Part shown: piece by piece, positions 7,814 to 15,824 of the stretch
Layout of the letters: each line of letters starts with the position of its first letter
Numbering within the stretch: the first letter of the stretch is position 1
NCBI GenBank assembly: GCA_965207805.1
Contig: OZ242312.1
Location: forward strand, 2,666,001-2,730,000
Direction: 5' to 3'
DNA length: 64,000 nucleotides
DNA from: Palauibacter sp965207805
Lineage (GTDB): Bacteria; Gemmatimonadota; Gemmatimonadetes; Palauibacterales; Palauibacteraceae
The notes under the pieces: model-generated
What the model saw: only the letters and a program-made list of their open reading frames with translations
What the model was told of the DNA's origin: nothing
Databases searched by the model: none
Made by a program: the position numbers and the translations under genes

Positions 7814-9420
7814 AGGCTGTCCGGGAGGGTGAAGGGCCCGAGATGGGGGCCCGGGTTGCCGAGGGAGCAGCGGAGCGCGAGCGACAGTACCGCCCGCGTG
7901 TCCTCCGGGGTCAGGATCGCGTCCACGAAGCCGCGCGCCGCCGCGTATTTCGCATCGAGTTGCTCCTCGTAGTCCGCCCGCGTCCGTTCGATCGCGGCCG
8001 CCGTCTCCTCGTCCAGGTCTCCGCCCGCCGCTTCCTCGAGCTTGCGTCCGAACGCGGCCTGTACCGCCGCCTCCCCCTCCATCACGCCCATCCGCCCTGT
8101 CGGCCACGTGAAGATGAAATCGGGATCGAACCCCTGCGCCGCCATCGCGTAGTACCCCGCCCCGCTCGCGTGGTTGATCGTGAGCACGATCTTGGGCACG
8201 CGGGCCGTCGCCATGGCCTCGACCATGCGCGCGCCCGCCCGGATGATCCCGGACTGCTCCGCCTTCGGCCCGACCATGAACCCGCTCACGTCCTGCACGA
8301 AGAGGAGCGGCGTGCCGTGCCGGTCGCAGAGGTCCATGAAGTAGGCCACCTTCTCCGCGCTCTCCGTGTACACGATCCCGCCAAACTTCGGCGGTTCGCC
8401 GGCCTCGCCCCGGAACATGCCCCGCCGGTTCGCGATGACCCCCACCCGGAAGCCGTCGATGTGCCCCGTCCCCGTGAGCATCTCCGGCGCGAGGTCCGCC
8501 TGGAACTCCTCGAACGGCCCTTCGTCGAGGATCGTCTCGAGGACCGCCTCCATGTCGAAGGGCTGGCGGTGGTCGCCGGGCAGAAGCTCGTAGGCCTCTT
8601 CCGCGGCGCGCGCCGCCGCCCGCGCTTCGACGGCGGGGTCCGGGCGGTGTCCGGCGGGGAGTCCGGCGACGAGCGAGCGGACCTTCTCGATGCACGCGCG
8701 GTCGTCCGCCACGCGGTAGTGCGCCACGCCGCTCACGCGGTTGTGCATGAGCGCCCCGCCGAGTTCCTCGGCCTCCACCTCCTGCCCCGTCGCCCCCTTC
8801 ACCAAGTTCGGCCCGCCGAGACCCATGAAGCTCGTGCCCTCGACCATCACGATCACGTCCGAAAGGGCCGGAAGATAGGCGCCGCCCGCGATGCACTGGC
8901 CCATCACGGCGGAGATCTGCGGCACCTCCAGGTAGTGTCGCATGATCGAGTTGTAGTAGAAGATGCGGCTGGCGCCGTACTGCCCGGGAAAGACCCCGCC
9001 CTGATACGGCAGGTTCACGCCGGCCGAATCCACGAGATAGACGATCGGCACGCGGCACCGCATCGCGATCTCCTGCGCGCGCAGGATCTTCGTGATCGTC
9101 TCGGGCCACCAGCTCCCGGCTTTCACCGTCTGGTCGTTCGCGACGACGACGACCTCGCGCCCGCAGATCTCGCCCACCCCGGTGACCACGCCGGCGGCCG
9201 GCGCCTTGCCGTCGTACCGGTCGTGCGCGATGAGCAGGCCGATCTCCAGGAAACCGCCGCCCTCGTCGATGAGGAGGTCGATCCGCTCGCGGGCCGTGAG
9301 CTTGCCCTGGTCGTGCTGCCGGGCCACGCGCTCTTCCCCGCCGCCACGCTGGATGCGGGCTTCGAGCTCGCGCAGTTCGGCGACGAGCGCGCCCATCCGG
9401 CTGTCGTCGTTTTCGCCCAC
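7810..9420 (-). CDS. Acyl-CoA carboxylase beta (carboxyltransferase) subunit
   Basis: The 536-aa protein transfers carboxyl from carboxybiotin to an acyl-CoA; family members act on propionyl-, methylcrotonyl- or geranyl-CoA. Both crotonase-like halves are visible. The N-terminal half has GKLTARERIDLLID, VDSAGVNLPYQ and GQCIAGGAYLPALSD. The C-terminal half has VQDVSGFMVGPKAE, INHASGAGYYAMA and FTWPTGRMGVMEGEAAV. The GMF/GYYAM loops resemble methylcrotonyl/geranyl-CoA carboxylases more than propionyl-CoA enzymes, which fits the AtuA neighbour. The start is GTG 9420. No biotin carboxylase (alpha) subunit is in the window, so it must be encoded elsewhere. Confidence 0.87.
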   Translation of the reverse strand: MGENDDSRMGALVAELRELEARIQRGGGEERVARQHDQGKLTARERIDLLIDEGGGFLEIGLLIAHDRYDGKAPAAGVVTGVGEICGREVVVVANDQTVKAGSWWPETITKILRAQEIAMRCRVPIVYLVDSAGVNLPYQGGVFPGQYGASRIFYYNSIMRHYLEVPQISAVMGQCIAGGAYLPALSDVIVMVEGTSFMGLGGPNLVKGATGQEVEAEELGGALMHNRVSGVAHYRVADDRACIEKVRSLVAGLPAGHRPDPAVEARAAARAAEEAYELLPGDHRQPFDMEAVLETILDEGPFEEFQADLAPEMLTGTGHIDGFRVGVIANRRGMFRGEAGEPPKFGGIVYTESAEKVAYFMDLCDRHGTPLLFVQDVSGFMVGPKAEQSGIIRAGARMVEAMATARVPKIVLTINHASGAGYYAMAAQGFDPDFIFTWPTGRMGVMEGEAAVQAAFGRKLEEAAGGDLDEETAAAIERTRADYEEQLDAKYAAARGFVDAILTPEDTRAVLSLALRCSLGNPGPHLGPFTLPDSL

Positions 9421-9429
9421 CGGCCGCGG

Positions 9430-9858
9430 CTAGCCTTTCGCCCCGGAGGCCTCGCGCCCGTTCTCCTCGAACCAGGCGCGGATGTAGTCGACGGCTTCGG
9501 AGGTGGAGGTCCCCGGACCGAAGAGGCGACCGACGCCGAGGTCGTTCAGCGCCTCCACGTCCTCGGCGGGGATGATCCCTCCGCCGGTGAGGAGCACGCG
9601 GTTCATCCCCTGACCGTCGAGGAGCGATTTCACGCGCGGGAAGAGCGTCATGTGCGCCCCCGACAGGATCGAGAGCGCCACGACGTCCACGTCCTCCTGG
9701 AGCGCCGTGGCGGCGATCATCTCCGGCGTCTGGTGGAGTCCGGTGTAGATGACCTCCATCCCCGCGTCCTGGAGGGCGGCCGCCATCACTTTCGCACCCC
9801 GGTCGTGGCCGTCGAGCCCCGGTTTGGCCACGAGCACACGGATCTTCGGTTCGGTCAA
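9430..9858 (-). CDS. Cobalamin B12-binding protein, methylmalonyl-CoA mutase C-terminal type
   Basis: The 142-aa Rossmann-like protein carries the base-off/His-on cobalamin signature GLDGHDRGAKV (DxHxxG), plus SILSGAH and LTGGGIIPAEDV. It corresponds to the free-standing small subunit of methylmalonyl-CoA-type mutases, which pairs with a separately encoded catalytic subunit. A TTG at 9858 is the start. It is the first gene of the minus-strand string, 9 bp upstream of the carboxylase beta gene. Propionyl-CoA carboxylation followed by mutase rearrangement, or a branched-chain equivalent, is the simplest reading. No catalytic subunit is present here. Confidence 0.87.
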   Translation of the reverse strand: MTEPKIRVLVAKPGLDGHDRGAKVMAAALQDAGMEVIYTGLHQTPEMIAATALQEDVDVVALSILSGAHMTLFPRVKSLLDGQGMNRVLLTGGGIIPAEDVEALNDLGVGRLFGPGTSTSEAVDYIRAWFEENGREASGAKG

Positions 9859-10024
9859 GCGCTTCTTCTCGGCGGTTCGTCTCGGGAGTTCATCCCGATG
9901 TTCGCGGTCACGAGGGAACGGTCGAAGTTATCCGCCGAAAGGCGCGCGCTGCAACGACGATCCAGTGTCGGCACCACCCGTATCCGGGGTTGCCTCGACT
10001 CGCTTCGGCCCGCACCCTCGTTTC

Positions 10025-11131
10025 ATGCGCGACGACGCGACACGAGTACACCGGACCCTCCTGAACCTGGCGGCCTTCGTCATCATCGTGGCCGGGATGC
10101 GGGCCGCCGCCCCGCTTGTCGTCTCCTTCGTGCTCGCGCTCTTTCTCACCATCCTGTGCTCCACGCCGCTCCGCTGGATGACGGACCACAGGATTCCCAA
10201 GTCCGTCGCGGTTCTCGCCCTGGTGCTCGTCATCCTCGCCCTCGGGACGGTGGCGGGGGGCCTGATCGTGACCCCCGTCGTCGAACTCGGCCGCTCGGAG
10301 GCGCAACTCGACCGGCTCTTTGCGGAGCAGATCGAGACGGTCGAGGCCACGCTGAGCGACTACATGGTGCGTTTCGGGCTCCAGTCGCCCCTGCTCGATG
10401 CCGACGAACTCATCTCGATCTCGCCGAGCTGGATGCTCGGCCTGATGCGGCAGCTCCTCGAGAACCTGGGATTCATCCTCGCCAACGGGTTCCTCATCAT
10501 CCTCACGATGGTCTTCATGCTGCTCGAGGTCTCGAGCTTCCCCACGAAGGTGCGGGTCGCCCTCGGCGAGGCGGATGCGACGGAGGCGCGGGAGAACTGG
10601 GAGAAGGTCGGGACCGCGGTCCGGCGCTACGTGGTGCTCAAGACGATCGTCAGCCTCGGCACCGGCCTCTGCGTCGCGGGGCTCATGGCGCTTCTGGGCG
10701 TCAACTACCCGATTCTGTGGGGCGTGGTCGCGTTCCTGCTGAACTACGTACCCAACATCGGGTCCTTCATCGCGGCCGTGCCGTCGGTGCTGGTCGCGTG
10801 GCTCACGATGGGGGTCGGGACGGCGATCGCCGCCGCGGCCGGGTTCCTCGTCGTCAACGTCCTCTGGGGCAACCTCATCGAACCGAAGGTCATGGGGTAC
10901 AGCGTAGGCCTGTCGACGCTTGTCGTCTTCGCTTCGCTCGTCTTCTGGGGCTGGGTCCTGGGGCCGGTGGGGATGCTGTTGTCGGTGCCGCTCACGGTGA
11001 TGTTCCGCATCGTGCTGGGGACGAACGAGTCCACGCGCTGGATCGCCGTCCTCCTCGGCTCGGAGCGCTCGGACGAGATCACCGCCGCGATCGACGCCGA
11101 AGTCGCCGTCGCGCTCGGGAATGAAGGCTAG
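10025..11131 (+). CDS. AI-2E family transporter
   Basis: The 368-aa integral membrane protein starts at ATG 10025 (MRDDATRVHRT). About eight membrane segments are apparent, beginning LLNLAAFVIIVAGMRAAAPLVVSFVLALFLTIL. The family signature appears around GVNYPILWGVVAFLLNYVPNIGSFIAAVP and ends in VMGYSVGLSTLVVFASLVFWGWVLGPVGMLLSVPL. Homologues export autoinducer-2 or act as Na+/H+ antiporters; the substrate cannot be read from sequence. The gene diverges from the B12-binding gene across about 165 bp and converges with the threonine aldolase gene at 11141. Confidence 0.85.
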   Translation: MRDDATRVHRTLLNLAAFVIIVAGMRAAAPLVVSFVLALFLTILCSTPLRWMTDHRIPKSVAVLALVLVILALGTVAGGLIVTPVVELGRSEAQLDRLFAEQIETVEATLSDYMVRFGLQSPLLDADELISISPSWMLGLMRQLLENLGFILANGFLIILTMVFMLLEVSSFPTKVRVALGEADATEARENWEKVGTAVRRYVVLKTIVSLGTGLCVAGLMALLGVNYPILWGVVAFLLNYVPNIGSFIAAVPSVLVAWLTMGVGTAIAAAAGFLVVNVLWGNLIEPKVMGYSVGLSTLVVFASLVFWGWVLGPVGMLLSVPLTVMFRIVLGTNESTRWIAVLLGSERSDEITAAIDAEVAVALGNEG

Positions 11132-11140
11132 GCCGCGACG

Positions 11141-12178
11141 CTAGGCCGCCGCGGCCGCCCGGAACACGTCCAGCGCCCCCGCCACATCGTCGTCCGTCGT
11201 GTGGAGGTGGGGGATGACCCGCAGGTCCCGCCGGCTGTAGGCGTTCAGCAGGACCCCGTTCTCCCGGCAGCGGGCCGCGAACTCCGGCGCGTCGATCGCC
11301 GTCGTCTTGAAGCGGACGATGTTCGTCTCCACGGCTTCAACGTCGACCTCCAGTCCGGGGATCGCGGCGAGTCCGCGGGCCAGCCTCTTCGCCCGGGCGT
11401 GATCCTCGGTGAGCCGCCCGCGGTGGTGCTCGAGCGCGTACAGGGCGCCCGCGGCGACGATGCCCGCCTGCCGGAAGCCGCCGCCGTAGAGCTGCTTGAA
11501 GCGGCGGGCGCGCTCGATGAGATCGGCCGGGCCGGCGAGGGCGGACCCCAGCGGGGCGCCGAGCGCCTTGGAGAAGCAGACGTTCACCGTGTCGAAACCC
11601 GCAGCGAACTCGGCCTCGGGGATGCCGGTGGCGGCGGTCGCGTTCCACAGCCGGGCGCCGTCGAGGTGGGTCGCGAGGCCGGCTTCGCGCGCGGCGGCGA
11701 GCATCTCGCGCAGGAGGTCCGGCGGCCACACGGCGCCGCCCGCCCCGTTGTGCGTGTTCTCGGCGCAGACGAGGCGCACGGGCGACTGCATGCGCGCACG
11801 CACGGTCCCCATGTCGAGGTTGAGCGCCGCACGCAGCGTCGCCGCGCCGAACATGCCGCGTTCGCCCTCGAGCGGCCGGATGACGACACCGGAGATCGGC
11901 GACGGCGCGCCTCCTTCGCCGAACCAGATGTGCGCTCCCGGGCCGATGAGGACGGTGTCGCCCGGTTCCGTGTGCGCGCGCAGGGCGAGCTGGTTGCTCA
12001 TCGTCCCCGTCGGCACGTACATGGCGGCTTCCTTGCCGAGGATCTCCGCCGTCCGCCGCTCCAGTTCGAGCACCGTCGGGTCGTCCCCGTAGCAGTCGTC
12101 CCCCACGGGCGCCGCCGCCATCGCCGCCCGCATCGCCTCCGTCGGCCGCGTCACCGTGTCGCTGCGAAGGTCGATCAT
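11141..12178 (-). CDS. ltaE: Low-specificity L-threonine aldolase
   Basis: The 345-aa PLP enzyme cleaves L-threonine or allo-threonine to glycine and acetaldehyde. Family motifs are RSDTVTRPTEAM at the N-terminus, GDDCYGDDPTV, HIWFGEGGAP, ENTHNGAGG, HLDGARLWNA and NVCFSKALGAPLGSALAG, where the lysine forms the PLP Schiff base. Length and motif order are normal. It converges with the AI-2E gene with only about 10 bp between stops. Nothing indicates specific regulation. Confidence 0.9.
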   Translation of the reverse strand: MIDLRSDTVTRPTEAMRAAMAAAPVGDDCYGDDPTVLELERRTAEILGKEAAMYVPTGTMSNQLALRAHTEPGDTVLIGPGAHIWFGEGGAPSPISGVVIRPLEGERGMFGAATLRAALNLDMGTVRARMQSPVRLVCAENTHNGAGGAVWPPDLLREMLAAAREAGLATHLDGARLWNATAATGIPEAEFAAGFDTVNVCFSKALGAPLGSALAGPADLIERARRFKQLYGGGFRQAGIVAAGALYALEHHRGRLTEDHARAKRLARGLAAIPGLEVDVEAVETNIVRFKTTAIDAPEFAARCRENGVLLNAYSRRDLRVIPHLHTTDDDVAGALDVFRAAAAA

Positions 12179-12247
12179 GCCGAAGCGGCGGCCATGAACG
12201 CGCGGCGATCCAAGCGTCCGGCGTACAGGGTGCGGCTACCGCAGTTG

Positions 12248-12460
12248 CTAAGCCGGTACGTCGACCGACGCAACCGAAGTCTGCGGCTGCGGGATGGGGT
12301 CTCCGTGCTCTCGAAGGGACTCAACATGGAGAACGACCGCATCGCGGAGCAGTTTCTCCGTCTCCTCACACGAGTCTCCGGCGGCCACACACCCGGGCAG
12401 GTCAGGCACATAACCGGAGTAACCATTCGTGGTCTTCTCGATGACGGCCGCGTATTTCAA
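12248..12460 (-). CDS. hicB: HicB-family antitoxin, apparently orphaned
   Basis: This 70-aa protein is a short HicB without a C-terminal DNA-binding domain. MKYAAVIEKTTNGYSGYVPDLPGCVAAGDSCEET matches the family core (YxAxxP-DLPGC-AxGDTxEE). It starts at a TTG that overlaps the stop of the upstream hicA remnant, the usual coupled hicAB order. HicB neutralises the HicA mRNA interferase. Because the adjacent hicA is broken, it is probably unemployed or acts on another HicA. The overlap explains the non-ATG start choice. Confidence 0.8.
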   Translation of the reverse strand: MKYAAVIEKTTNGYSGYVPDLPGCVAAGDSCEETEKLLRDAVVLHVESLREHGDPIPQPQTSVASVDVPA

Positions 12461-12622
12461 TGCAATCTCCCCTGTCTGATTCCCGCTTGTTTGAGGATAC
12501 TCCTCCAGGTTCCAAGGGCCAAGTCTTTGCTCGGTCGGCCCGCTATGGTCACCGTTCCGAGCTTCTCAGGGTGTCCAGCCATCGGCCGTCACGAGTCGCA
12601 TGGCCTCTCGCACCTTGGGCAT
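12457..12622 (-). pseudogene. hicA: hicA toxin remnant with internal deletion and frameshift
   Basis: Reading from ATG 12622 gives MPKVREAMRLVTADGWTP then TGA at 12566-12568. In another frame, directly continuous, HPEKLGTVTIAGRPSKD and then LALGTWRSILKQAGIRQGRLH run to a TGA at 12457-12459. The two pieces are the start and end of a HicA: KVREAxRLxxADGW, then HPxKxGTVTI-G-PSKDL-GTxxSILKQAG. The middle, normally LVRxxGSHRQF with the catalytic histidine, is missing. The frame shift at the join implies a deletion of about 40 bases, not a multiple of three. The terminal stop still overlaps hicB. The toxin is inactive by this reading. Confidence 0.8.
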
Positions 12623-12687
12623 CGGGCTCTCCGCGCAGCTGTTCGTTCCTCGCTGCGCCAAGTGTCCGATCACTCTTCAACTGCGTC

Positions 12688-13863
12688 TCAATTCGTTCGG
12701 CACCACGCTTGAGCGGCGTCCGCGACGCGGTCGATGTCCGCCTGGTCGTTGTAGACGCCGATGGAGAAGCGGAGCATGCCGGTGCGGATCGCGAGGCGGA
12801 TGCCGGCGGCGGTCAGGTGGTCGTAGAGCGAGTTCATGGCGGGGTCGTCGGCCGTGTAGTGGCGTCCGCCGCCGCTCTCCCCGACGGAGACGATGTGCGC
12901 GAGGTGGGGTCCGGGCCTCCCGCCGACGACCGGAAGGTCGAGGTCCAGAAGTCGGTCGACCAGATCGGCCGCCAGACCGCGTACGTGCTTTTCGATGCGC
13001 TCGACGCCCCACGCGCCCAGCAGGTCCAGGGCCGCGTCGGTCGCCGCCGCCCCGAGGTAGTTGTAGTTGCCCACGTCGAAGCGGAGCGCGCCCGCCCGGA
13101 AGCGGAGTTCGTCGTCCGAATACGCCGTCTCGTGCGCGTCCAGTTCGATCCCGAACCGCGCCACGTGCACCGGCGTCAGCGTCTCGGCCACCTCGCGCCG
13201 TACGTACAGGAAGCCGAACCCGTACACCGAGAGGAGCGCCTTCTGCGCCGCGACGGCCAGCGCGTCGACGCCCAGATCGTCGACATCCGTGCGGTGCGCG
13301 CCGACCGACTGCGCCGCGTCGACCAGCGTCAGGGCTCCGACGCCGCGTGCCGCCGCCGCGATCGCCTTCATGTCCGTCACGAACCCGGGGGCAAACGTGA
13401 TGCTCGGGATCGTCACGAGCCGCGTGCGTTCGTCCATCGCCGCGGCCATCGCCTCGACCGGAATGTGCCCGTCCTCCGGCGCGACCGGCCGCACCTCGAT
13501 CCCGTGCGTGCGGACGAGGCTGTACCAGAGGTAGATGTTGTTCGGGTGCTCGAGCGCGGGGCACAGCACCACGTTGTCGCCTCTCTCCCACGGGAGGCTG
13601 GCGCCGAACAGGTTGAGGCCGTCGGAGACGTTCTTCGTGATCGCGACCTCGTCCGCGGCCGCGCCGATGAGTGCCGCGAACGACGACCGCGCGCGATTGA
13701 CCGTGGCGACCATCTCCGTCTTGTCGCCCCGCCCCGACGTTCTCCCGCCCAGGTGACGCTCGATCGCCGCCCGTACCGGCTCGGCCATCAGCGAGTTGGC
13801 GGAGATGTCGAAGTAGGGCTGCTCGCTCGCGCCGGGGAAGAACGCTCTCACTTCCGGGTTCAC
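12688..13863 (-). CDS. Class V PLP aminotransferase / cysteine-desulfurase-like protein
   Basis: The 391-aa protein starts at GTG 13863, overlapping the stop of the symporter gene (GTGA). It has the class V fold motifs: SDGLNLFGASLPWERGDNVVL, LVDAAQSVGAHRTDV with the PLP-binding aspartate, and AQKALLSVYGFGFLYVR, where the lysine holds PLP. The N-terminus PEVRAFFPGA-EQPYFD resembles isopenicillin-N-epimerase/kynureninase-like members rather than IscS, and no obvious catalytic cysteine loop is seen. The overlap with a dicarboxylate/amino-acid symporter gene suggests uptake and use of an amino acid. The substrate is unknown. Confidence 0.85.
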   Translation of the reverse strand: MNPEVRAFFPGASEQPYFDISANSLMAEPVRAAIERHLGGRTSGRGDKTEMVATVNRARSSFAALIGAAADEVAITKNVSDGLNLFGASLPWERGDNVVLCPALEHPNNIYLWYSLVRTHGIEVRPVAPEDGHIPVEAMAAAMDERTRLVTIPSITFAPGFVTDMKAIAAAARGVGALTLVDAAQSVGAHRTDVDDLGVDALAVAAQKALLSVYGFGFLYVRREVAETLTPVHVARFGIELDAHETAYSDDELRFRAGALRFDVGNYNYLGAAATDAALDLLGAWGVERIEKHVRGLAADLVDRLLDLDLPVVGGRPGPHLAHIVSVGESGGGRHYTADDPAMNSLYDHLTAAGIRLAIRTGMLRFSIGVYNDQADIDRVADAAQAWCRTN

Positions 13864-15056
13864 GCTCGCCTCGCTTCGGAGCGGGCGACGAGCGATGCGC
13901 CGACCATGTCGCCCATGATGTTCACCGTTGTGTTGCTCATGTCGACCAGACGGTAGATCCCGCCGACGATCGCCGCGACCTCGATCGGCAGGTTCAGCGC
14001 CTGAACGTAGATGAGCGCGACGACGAAGCCGCCGCCGGGAACCCCGCCCGTCCCGTGCGAGAGCAGCATGCCCAGGAGCAGGATCGTCACGAAGTCCGCC
14101 GGGGAGAAGGTGACGCCGGCCGCCTGCGCCGTGAAGAGGAGGACCGCCGCGAGCATGACCGAAGTCCCGTCCTTGTTCAGTTGCGCCCCGAGCGGGAGGA
14201 CGAAGGAGTACACGCGGCGCGGAAGGTCGAGACGCCCGGCCGTCTCCAGTCCGACCGAGAGCGAGGCGAGACTGGACGTCGTGGCGGCGGTCGTGGCCCA
14301 CAGCGAACCCGTGGCGCGCAGGAAGCGGGCCGGCCGATAGTCGCTGAAGAACCTGAGCAGGAGCATGTACCCGGTCACGATGACGATCTGCGCTCCCCAC
14401 ACGCCCGCGAGGAAACGCGCCGTCGGGCCGATCAGGTCGGCCCCGTAGCGGCCCACCGTGACCGCGACGAGGGCGCCGATGCCGACCGGGGCGATCCACA
14501 GGATCATGTGAACGAGGCGCCGGAAGAGCCCCGCCAGGTCCTCGAACAGGGTGGCGAGACGAGCGCGCGGGCCCTCCCCCAGCGCCATGGTCGCGATCCC
14601 CAGCACCAGCGCGAGGATGACGATCTGCACGACGTTCCCCTCGGCGAAGGCGCGGACGACGTTCGTCGGGATCATGTCGAGGAGGACATCGGCGGCCGAA
14701 GGCGCCTCCCCCACCGCCCCCGAGACCGTCTCCGGCACCTGCTCCGTGAGTGGCAGCCCGTCTCCCGGGCGCAGGAGCGCCATGGCGCCCAGCCCAAGCG
14801 AGAGCGCGACGATCTCCGTCGTGAGGAAGAAGCCGACGGTCTTGCCGGCGAGCCGCCCCAGCGTGCGCAGGTCCGCCAGCGAGGTCAGACCCGCGAGGAG
14901 GTTGAAGAAGACGAGGGGCGCGGCTGCCAGTATCAGGAGGGTGATGAAGAGGTCGCCCAGCGGCTGGATCGCGGCGACGCGCTCGCCGAGGACGGCCCCC
15001 AGGAGGACGCCGGCGAGCATCCCGATGAGGATCCGCCCACCCGGCCCCACCTTCAT
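13860..15056 (-). CDS. Dicarboxylate/amino acid:cation symporter (DAACS family)
   Basis: The 398-aa inner-membrane carrier couples uptake of an acidic or neutral amino acid or a dicarboxylate to Na+ or H+. Family positions are present but diverged. LGAQLNKDGTS replaces the usual GATxNMDG, SHGTGGVPGGGFV is the second re-entrant hairpin, and DMSNTTVNIMGD corresponds to the substrate/cation motif NxxxD of helix 8. The N-terminal helix and IQPLGDLFITLLILAAAPLVF are typical. It starts at ATG 15056, next to the PIN-domain stop, and overlaps the aminotransferase gene downstream. Confidence 0.88.
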   Translation of the reverse strand: MKVGPGGRILIGMLAGVLLGAVLGERVAAIQPLGDLFITLLILAAAPLVFFNLLAGLTSLADLRTLGRLAGKTVGFFLTTEIVALSLGLGAMALLRPGDGLPLTEQVPETVSGAVGEAPSAADVLLDMIPTNVVRAFAEGNVVQIVILALVLGIATMALGEGPRARLATLFEDLAGLFRRLVHMILWIAPVGIGALVAVTVGRYGADLIGPTARFLAGVWGAQIVIVTGYMLLLRFFSDYRPARFLRATGSLWATTAATTSSLASLSVGLETAGRLDLPRRVYSFVLPLGAQLNKDGTSVMLAAVLLFTAQAAGVTFSPADFVTILLLGMLLSHGTGGVPGGGFVVALIYVQALNLPIEVAAIVGGIYRLVDMSNTTVNIMGDMVGASLVARSEARRA

Positions 15057-15473
15057 TCAGCGAGCTGCGGCGAACGGATTGATCACTCGAAGACCACCGT
15101 AATCCTGCTCGGCGCTCAAGTCTTCCGAATACACGATGTCGCAGCCACAGGTGCGGGCTGCGGCCAGAATCGCGCCGTCCCAGTACGACAACTGGAAGCG
15201 CCGGCTGATGGCCACCGCCCCCAGGAACACGTCGAACGTGATCTCCTGCACACGAAGGGGGTCGAGCAACTCGATGAACCTGAGCGCCTGTTCGGGCGTG
15301 AGAGGGTGCTGACGACTGGGTCTTGTGACCTGGTGGTAGAACTCCTGCAGAACCTGCACCGAGAGGGCCAGGTCTTCTCGGTTCAGGAGCGCGTGTGCGG
15401 CGCGACGCTTGCCGGCTTCCTCGGCCGAAAGGCTCGCCGCATAGATGAGGACGTTCGTATCAACGAATCGCAC
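15057..15473 (-). CDS. vapC: PIN-domain toxin (VapC-like)
   Basis: The 138-aa protein begins at GTG 15473 (VRFVDTNVLIYAASL), overlapping the antitoxin gene by 14 bp; an earlier in-frame start at 15536 would overlap it by 77. PIN acidic residues are visible: D in FVDTNVLIY, E in QVLQEFYHQV, D in YWDGAILAAA, and a further D in DIVYSEDL. Family members are ribonucleases, often cutting initiator tRNA or rRNA. Paired with the upstream small gene it forms a standard type II toxin-antitoxin unit. Confidence 0.88.
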   Translation of the reverse strand: MRFVDTNVLIYAASLSAEEAGKRRAAHALLNREDLALSVQVLQEFYHQVTRPSRQHPLTPEQALRFIELLDPLRVQEITFDVFLGAVAISRRFQLSYWDGAILAAARTCGCDIVYSEDLSAEQDYGGLRVINPFAAAR

Positions 15474-15750
15474 GGCGCTCGTAAAGCTCGTCGCGGGGGA
15501 TGTTGTCGGACGCCCGGAAGCCCCCGCTGGTGGCACGGATGTCTTCGCGCAATTCCTTCAGAAGCCTGCGCCGGCGCTCGTTGGGCGTCTCCACAGCACG
15601 CGAGTCGCCTCCAGCCGCCACCCCATCCTCACCGGCAAGACTTCTCAGGTATCCCCTGACGAGTGCCGAGACCGACGTATCCAGCTCCGCGGCCCGGACG
15701 CGCGCCATCCGATGCGTCTCTTCATCCACGGATACGGTGATGTTCCTCAT
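15460..15750 (-). CDS. vapB: VapB-like antitoxin
   Basis: This 96-aa protein opens with MRNITVSVDEETHRMARVRAAELDTSVSALVRGYL, a ribbon-helix-helix pattern (beta strand, two helices). The C-terminal half is charged (ERRRRLLKELREDI), as expected for a toxin-wrapping tail. It precedes and overlaps the PIN-domain gene, the usual antitoxin-first order that allows autoregulation. The start is ATG 15750. Confidence 0.8.
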   Translation of the reverse strand: MRNITVSVDEETHRMARVRAAELDTSVSALVRGYLRSLAGEDGVAAGGDSRAVETPNERRRRLLKELREDIRATSGGFRASDNIPRDELYERRAIR

Positions 15751-15824
15751 GACACAGCCTCGCAGTTACTGTGATCCACAGTCTAGAAGGTCGTCGAGCG
15801 TGACGCAATGAGACCGCGCCCCCG

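Noticed and set aside
7765..11124. A plus-strand open frame of more than 1,100 codons
   Set aside because: It is antisense to clear carboxylase, AtuA and B12-binding genes; its product is Arg/His/Asp-rich without domains, as expected of shadow frames in high-GC DNA.
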